Source of the DNA: Clostridiales bacterium
Lineage (GTDB): Bacteria; Bacillota; Clostridia; Oscillospirales; Oscillospiraceae
DNA length: 38,248 nucleotides
Direction of reading: 5' to 3'
Assembly (NCBI GenBank): GCA_004555655.1
Contig: SFHJ01000012.1
Span: 1 to 38,248, forward strand
Each line of letters starts with the position of its first letter. Position 1 is the stretch's first letter. The notes under the pieces are model-generated. The model had not been told where the DNA came from. It did not search any database and saw only the letters and a program-made list of their open reading frames with translations. Made by a program: the position numbers and the translations under genes. Positions 34,610 to 38,248 of this stretch are shown in pieces.

Positions 34610-35284
34610 ATGGCCGGGCATGAAGGACACCGCGAGCGGATGCGCAGACAACTAAAGACCAGCGGCATGGACAGCCTGTCTGATGTGCAGGTGCTGGAAA
34701 TGCTTTTGTATTACGCCTATGCGCGGCAGGATACCAACCCCGTCGCGCACCGGCTGCTTGCGCGCTTCGGCAGTCTCGGCGCCGTGCTTGAAGCGCCGCT
34801 GGACGAGCTTCTGCAGGTGGAAGGCGTGGGAGAACGGGCGGCGCAGCTTATCGCGCTCATCCCGCAGCTCGAGCGGCGGCACCTCATCGACCGCGGAAGC
34901 ACCGGTAAAATTCTCAACACCAACAGCAAGTGCGGCGTGTATCTCGTGCCGTATTTCCACGGCGAGACGGAGGAGGTCGTGTACCTGCTGTGTCTGGACG
35001 CAAAGTGCAAGGTCATCGACTGCGTGCTGGTGCATCGCGGCGGCGTGAACGTCGCGGGCATCGCCGTGCGCAAGATCGTCAAGGCGGCGCTCAACGCCAA
35101 CGCCACATCGGTGGTGCTGGCCCACAACCACACCAGCGGCATTGCGCTGCCGAGTCCTGAGGACCGCGAGACAACGCTGACGCTCAAGGCGGCGCTCGAC
35201 GCGGTGGGCATTCTGCTGGCCGACCATATCATTGTGGCTGACGACGATTTTGTCTCGCTGGCCGACGACGGACTGCTGGGATAG
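34610..35284 (+). CDS. radC: RadC/JAB-domain protein (UPF0758)
   Basis: 224 residues. N-terminal helical part with a helix-hairpin-helix stretch LLQVEGVGERAAQL (67-80) and a C-terminal JAMM metalloprotease-like domain: HNH at 172-174, Ser182, Asp185 (HxH-x7-S-x2-D) and upstream Glu in GETEEVVY. RadC's role in DNA repair is disputed and its enzymatic activity is unknown. It is 12 bases after uvrA and nine before uvrB, each with its own Shine-Dalgarno, so it is firmly inside the excision-repair operon. Confidence 0.92.
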   Translation: MAGHEGHRERMRRQLKTSGMDSLSDVQVLEMLLYYAYARQDTNPVAHRLLARFGSLGAVLEAPLDELLQVEGVGERAAQLIALIPQLERRHLIDRGSTGKILNTNSKCGVYLVPYFHGETEEVVYLLCLDAKCKVIDCVLVHRGGVNVAGIAVRKIVKAALNANATSVVLAHNHTSGIALPSPEDRETTLTLKAALDAVGILLADHIIVADDDFVSLADDGLLG

Positions 35285-35293
35285 GAGGCAGGT

Positions 35294-37267
35294 ATGGATT
35301 TCAAACTGGTTTCGGAATACAGGCCCACGGGCGATCAGCCGCAGGCAATCGAATCGCTCGTACGCGGACTGCAGCTGGGCCTGAGCGATCAGGTGCTGCT
35401 GGGCGTGACAGGCTCGGGCAAAACGTTTACCATGGCAAACGTCATCGCGCAGATGAACCGGCCCACACTCGTGCTGGCGCACAACAAGACGCTGGCGGCG
35501 CAGCTGTGCTCGGAGTTCCGTGAGTTCTTCCCGGAAAACGCCGTGGAATACTTCATTTCCTACTACGATTATTACCAGCCTGAGGCGTATATCGCCCATA
35601 CGGACACCTATATTGAGAAGGACTCCGCCGTCAACGAGGAGATTGAGCGCCTGCGCCACAGCGCCACGTCCGCGCTCTCCGAGCGGCGGGATGTGATCGT
35701 GGTCGCGTCGGTCTCGTGCATCTACGGCTTGGGCGACCCCATCGACTATAAGAACATGGTCATTTCGCTTCGCACCGGCCAGCAGCGCGACCGCGACGAG
35801 TTGATGCGCAAGCTCACGGAGATCCGCTACGAGCGCAACGACATGAACTTCATCCGCAATACCTACCGCGTGCGCGGCGACACGCTGGAAATCTATCCCG
35901 CCTACTGGGCCGGACGCGCCATCCGCGTGGAGTTTTTCGGCGATGAGATCGACCGCATCTCCGAGATCAACGCCGTCACCGGTATGCCCGAGCGGGTGCT
36001 CAGCCACGTTGCCGTCTATCCCGCGTCGCACTATGTGGCGTCCAAGGAAAAAATGGCGCGCGCCATGCGCGAGATTGAGGACGAGATGTGGCAGCGGGTC
36101 AAATACTTTGAGGAAAACGACAAACTGCTCGAGGCGCAGCGCATCCGCCAGCGCACGCAGTATGACCTTGAGATGATGCAGGAGATCGGCTTCTGCACCG
36201 GTATCGAGAACTACTCGCGCGTCATTGCCGGCCGCGCGCCGGGCACGCCGCCCACCACGCTCATCGACTACTTCCCGGACGATTTCCTGTTGTTCGTCGA
36301 CGAGAGCCACGTCACGCTGCCGCAGGTGCGCGCGATGTACAACGGCGACCACTCAAGAAAGCAGAGCCTGGTTGATTATGGCTTCCGCCTGCCGTCGGCG
36401 TTTGACAACCGGCCGCTCACGTTTGACGAGTTCACCAGCCGCATCCATCAGGCCGTCTACGTCTCAGCCACGCCGGGCGATTATGAGCGCGAGCGCTCGG
36501 CCAATACCGCCGAGCAGCTCATCCGTCCCACTGGGCTTTTAGACCCCGAGGTGTTCGTGCGCCCCATTGAGGGGCAGATCGACGATCTCATCGGCGAGAT
36601 CAACGCCACGACCGAAAAGGGCGAGCGGACGCTTGTCACGACGCTGACCAAGAAGATGGCCGAGGATCTGACCAAGTATCTCACGCAGAACGGCATCCGC
36701 GTGCGCTACATGCACTCGGACATCGGCGCCATGGAGCGTATGGAGATCATCCGCGACCTGCGCATGGCAAAGTTCGACGTGCTCATCGGCATCAACCTGC
36801 TGCGCGAGGGCCTGGACTTGCCTGAGGTGTCGCTGATTGCGATTCTGGACGCGGATAAGGAGGGCTTCCTCCGCTCAGAGACGAGCCTCATTCAGACCAT
36901 CGGACGCGCGGCAAGAAACGCAGGCGGCAGGGTCATTCTGTACGCCGACAAGATCACCGCCGCCATGCGCGCGGCGATGGATGAAACGGCGCGCCGCCGC
37001 ACAATTCAGCAGGCGTATAATGAGAAGCACGGCATTGTGCCGAAAACCATCGTCAAATCGGTGCGTGAGCTGATTGAGATTTCCGCCGCGCCCACGCCGG
37101 AGCGCGCGGGCAAGTCCGGCGTAAAGATGACAAAGAAGGAGCTTGAGCGCGAGATCGAGAAGCTGGAAAAGAAGATGCGCGAAGCCGCGCGCATGATGGA
37201 GTACGAATACGCCGCCGTGCTGCGCGACGAAATCATCCGCCTGCGCGGCGAAAGCGCAAAGAAGTAA
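35294..37267 (+). CDS. uvrB: Excinuclease ABC subunit B
   Basis: 657 residues. Helicase-like protein that verifies damage and recruits UvrC. Walker A GVTGSGKTFTMAN near 39; beta-hairpin YYDYYQPEAYI; Walker B-like VDESHV; motif VI IGRAARN; C-terminal UVR domain (EREIEKLEKKMREAARMMEYE) that binds UvrC. AGGAGG at 35283-35288, ATG at 35294. Last gene of uvrA-radC-uvrB; uvrC is not in the window. Confidence 0.98.
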   Translation: MDFKLVSEYRPTGDQPQAIESLVRGLQLGLSDQVLLGVTGSGKTFTMANVIAQMNRPTLVLAHNKTLAAQLCSEFREFFPENAVEYFISYYDYYQPEAYIAHTDTYIEKDSAVNEEIERLRHSATSALSERRDVIVVASVSCIYGLGDPIDYKNMVISLRTGQQRDRDELMRKLTEIRYERNDMNFIRNTYRVRGDTLEIYPAYWAGRAIRVEFFGDEIDRISEINAVTGMPERVLSHVAVYPASHYVASKEKMARAMREIEDEMWQRVKYFEENDKLLEAQRIRQRTQYDLEMMQEIGFCTGIENYSRVIAGRAPGTPPTTLIDYFPDDFLLFVDESHVTLPQVRAMYNGDHSRKQSLVDYGFRLPSAFDNRPLTFDEFTSRIHQAVYVSATPGDYERERSANTAEQLIRPTGLLDPEVFVRPIEGQIDDLIGEINATTEKGERTLVTTLTKKMAEDLTKYLTQNGIRVRYMHSDIGAMERMEIIRDLRMAKFDVLIGINLLREGLDLPEVSLIAILDADKEGFLRSETSLIQTIGRAARNAGGRVILYADKITAAMRAAMDETARRRTIQQAYNEKHGIVPKTIVKSVRELIEISAAPTPERAGKSGVKMTKKELEREIEKLEKKMREAARMMEYEYAAVLRDEIIRLRGESAKK

Positions 37268-37275
37268 ACATACAC

Positions 37276-37300
37276 GCCGGGCGCATATACTGCGCCCGGC
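37276..37300 (+). terminator. Hairpin after uvrB
   Basis: Perfect 10-bp stem 37276-37285/37291-37300, eight bases after the uvrB stop. It is followed by A rather than T, so termination here is uncertain. Confidence 0.4.
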
Positions 37301-37314
37301 ACGACAAAAAACGG

Positions 37315-37343
37315 TTGCAAAACGGCCCGGAAGATGTTATGAT
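37315..37343 (+). promoter_or_regulatory. Predicted tRNA-Gly promoter
   Basis: TTGCAA (37315-37320), 17-base spacer, TATGAT (37338-37343), ten bases before the tRNA. Confidence 0.7.
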
Positions 37344-37352
37344 AGTCGCGAC

Positions 37353-37426
37353 GCAGGATTCGTACATCGGTAGTACAGCGGCTTCCCAAGCCGCGGAGGC
37401 GGGTTCGACTCCCGTATCCTGCTCCA
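37353..37426 (+). tRNA. tRNA-Gly (anticodon CCC)
   Basis: Acceptor stem GCAGGAT/ATCCTGC (37353-37359/37416-37422), discriminator U, encoded CCA (37424-37426). Anticodon stem 37378-37382/37390-37394, loop TTCCCAA with CCC at 37385-37387. T-stem 37399-37403/37411-37415 with loop TTCGACT. It reads GGG glycine codons. Confidence 0.96.
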
Positions 37427-37427
37427 G

Positions 37428-37465
37428 AATATAAGAGCCGTTCCGGATGGAACGGCTCTTATATT
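37428..37465 (+). terminator. tRNA-Gly terminator
   Basis: Perfect 17-bp stem 37428-37444/37449-37465 with loop GGAT; the right arm ends in ATATTTT. Confidence 0.85.
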
Positions 37466-37640
37466 TTGGCCGGGTGCGGACTGCGAGAAACCGCCGGGTT
37501 CGAATGCAAGCATTTCGCGGCGCGCGCATGCCGCTGCGCTGTTTGCGATTTTGGCATACGGGAATTGCAGAGTCCTGGCATCTATGGTGTTACAGGCAGA
37601 AAACCAGCCGTCCATTGGCTTAACAGTGATAAGGAACTAA

Positions 37641-37802
37641 GGGCAACACCGCGCAATTGCGTCTGCGGCCTCCGACGGATCTTTTGTCCCGATACTGCCG
37701 TTTGAAAAACTTGAAATACATCCAGTATTCCTGCGTTTTTCAAACGTTGTCTTGTGCCAAACTATCTCGCCGAATTCTCTTGCCGAATTGTGCGGTGATG
37801 CC
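37641..37802. mobile_element. MITE-like element, 162 bp
   Basis: Terminal inverted repeats: left GGGCAACACCGCGCAATT (37641-37658), right complement GGCATCACCGCACAATT (37802-37786), 15 of 17 matching. Flanked on both sides by TAA, a possible target duplication. The interior has a perfect 11-bp inverted repeat (37700-37710/37735-37745) enclosing a 5-bp one (37715-37719/37725-37729). No coding capacity; transposase must be elsewhere. Confidence 0.6.
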
Positions 37803-37858
37803 TAAGTACTTATTAGCTGTTAGCTGACAGTTTCTGGGGTGCATCCAGAAAAATGGAT

Positions 37859-37905
37859 GACCGAATGGAAGGCCGCTATTATGGGGAGCGGCCTTTCATT
37901 CGGTC
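37859..37905 (-). terminator. Terminator of the kdpE-like gene
   Basis: Stem 37859-37867/37897-37905 plus 37869-37877/37887-37895 (18 pairs, one bulge each side). On the minus strand it is followed by ATCCATTTTT. Confidence 0.75.
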
Positions 37906-37917
37906 TTCTGTCATCTA

Positions 37918-38248
37918 TTAACTTTCCCGATGAGATTGAAAGGCTTTTATAACAGCTGTCTGTATCAGGCTTTCGTCAACCTGAACCATGCGATATCCGA
38001 CACCGATATGGGTTTGGATGTACGCAGGCGAATCCTCGTTCGGTTCCAGTTTTTTGCGCAGCGTTGCCATAAATACCCGCAGGGATGCCTGATTGCTTTC
38101 CCAGTTCTTGCCCCAGATATGCTGTGTAATGAACTGGTGGGTCAGTACCTTACCTACATTTTTGCTCAACAGGCATAGCAGTTTATACTCAATGGGCGTC
38201 AGGTGAAGCTCCTGCCCATCCAGAAAAGCACATCCACCGGCATAGTCA
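37918..38248 (-). CDS. kdpE: KdpE-like response regulator, C-terminal part (5' end outside window)
   Basis: 109 residues in the window, frame open to the window edge. It reads LTPIEYKLLCLLSKNVGKVLTH, then HIWGKNWESNQASLRVFMATLRKKLE and QTHIGVGYRMV, the OmpR/PhoB winged helix with the KdpE-type signature. KdpE with sensor KdpD controls the high-affinity K+ pump Kdp. The receiver domain is not in view, so the name rests on the DNA-binding domain. A Met within the frame (38169) is not the start. Base composition is less GC-rich than neighbours, suggesting transfer. Confidence 0.8.
   Translation of the reverse strand, partial: DYAGGCAFLDGQELHLTPIEYKLLCLLSKNVGKVLTHQFITQHIWGKNWESNQASLRVFMATLRKKLEPNEDSPAYIQTHIGVGYRMVQVDESLIQTAVIKAFQSHRES

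Larger units (their letters stand above)
37466..37917. other. Gene-free region between tRNA-Gly and the kdpE-like gene
   Basis: About 450 bases with no credible gene and visibly lower GC than the rest of the window. 37466-37640 has nothing recognisable except a nine-base copy (CGGGTTCGA, 37495-37503) of the tRNA T-loop sequence at 37400-37408. The MITE-like element follows, then a tandem TTAGCTG duplication (37813-37826). Confidence 0.6.

Noticed and set aside
37400..37503. Second tRNA or exact attachment-site duplication after tRNA-Gly
   Set aside because: Only nine bases (CGGGTTCGA) recur; no cloverleaf or longer repeat is present within the window.
37233..37615. Minus-strand frames reading through tRNA-Gly (giving ESNPPPRLGKPLYYRC and GVEPASAAWEAAVLPMYES)
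   Set aside because: These are well-known spurious translations of the tRNA-Gly antisense strand, not proteins.

Overview
The window looks like the chromosome of a GC-rich, Gram-positive Clostridia-type bacterium, most likely a gut Oscillospiraceae relative (Oscillibacter/Flavonifractor-like). The reasons are protein resemblance (YwlG, YheO-type regulator, YgeY/YgeW, DUF2974, SLH modules, UvrA/UvrB), strong AGGAGG-type ribosome binding sites, sigma-A type promoters, and short palindromic intergenic repeats of a kind I associate with that family. This placement is inference; no rRNA or species marker is present.

Layout. 1-6811 is housekeeping: the start of rpmE (L31), tmcAL, ackA, a YwlG-family gene and pepT, then a PQ-loop/SGNH fusion gene divergent from a LysR regulator with interlocked promoters. 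6978-11427 holds a minus-strand pair (a membrane protein fused to an E2/CAT-like acyltransferase domain, then a homocysteine methyltransferase), a repeat-filled gap, threonine synthase with a small ribbon-helix-helix gene, and a divergent 51-residue protein across a promoter with three 12-bp iterons. 11428-11767 is a second palindrome-rich gap.

11768-16748 is the most distinctive functional module. A YheO/DauR-type regulator and an unusual PLP fold-type II enzyme run one way; ygeY (M20 hydrolase) and ygeW (carbamoyltransferase-like) run the other from a shared control region. YgeY/YgeW are known from selenium/purine-linked clusters with the ammonia-lyase YgeX. Here a different PLP enzyme sits in that position, suggesting a variant pathway for a ureido or acylated amino acid.

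16749-21300 has an intracellular GH13 enzyme with a small membrane PH-like protein, an XRE regulator overlapping a four-helix membrane protein, and nifS-nifU for Fe-S assembly. 21438-29803 is envelope related: a DUF2974 hydrolase with a small export protein; a minus-strand gtr-type operon (GT-C membrane protein, GtrB-like, GtrA-like); and facing it an ATP-grasp/PHP phosphoesterase/CE4-SLH deacetylase operon. 30024-37267 contains cardiolipin synthase and a uvrA-radC-uvrB operon.

The right end changes character. After tRNA-Gly(CCC) and its terminator, the sequence becomes visibly less GC-rich and carries a MITE-like element with terminal inverted repeats, then the 3' part of a KdpE-like response regulator that leaves the window. 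This looks like the edge of an acquired segment next to a tRNA gene. Coordinates include stop codons. Promoters and terminators were read by eye.
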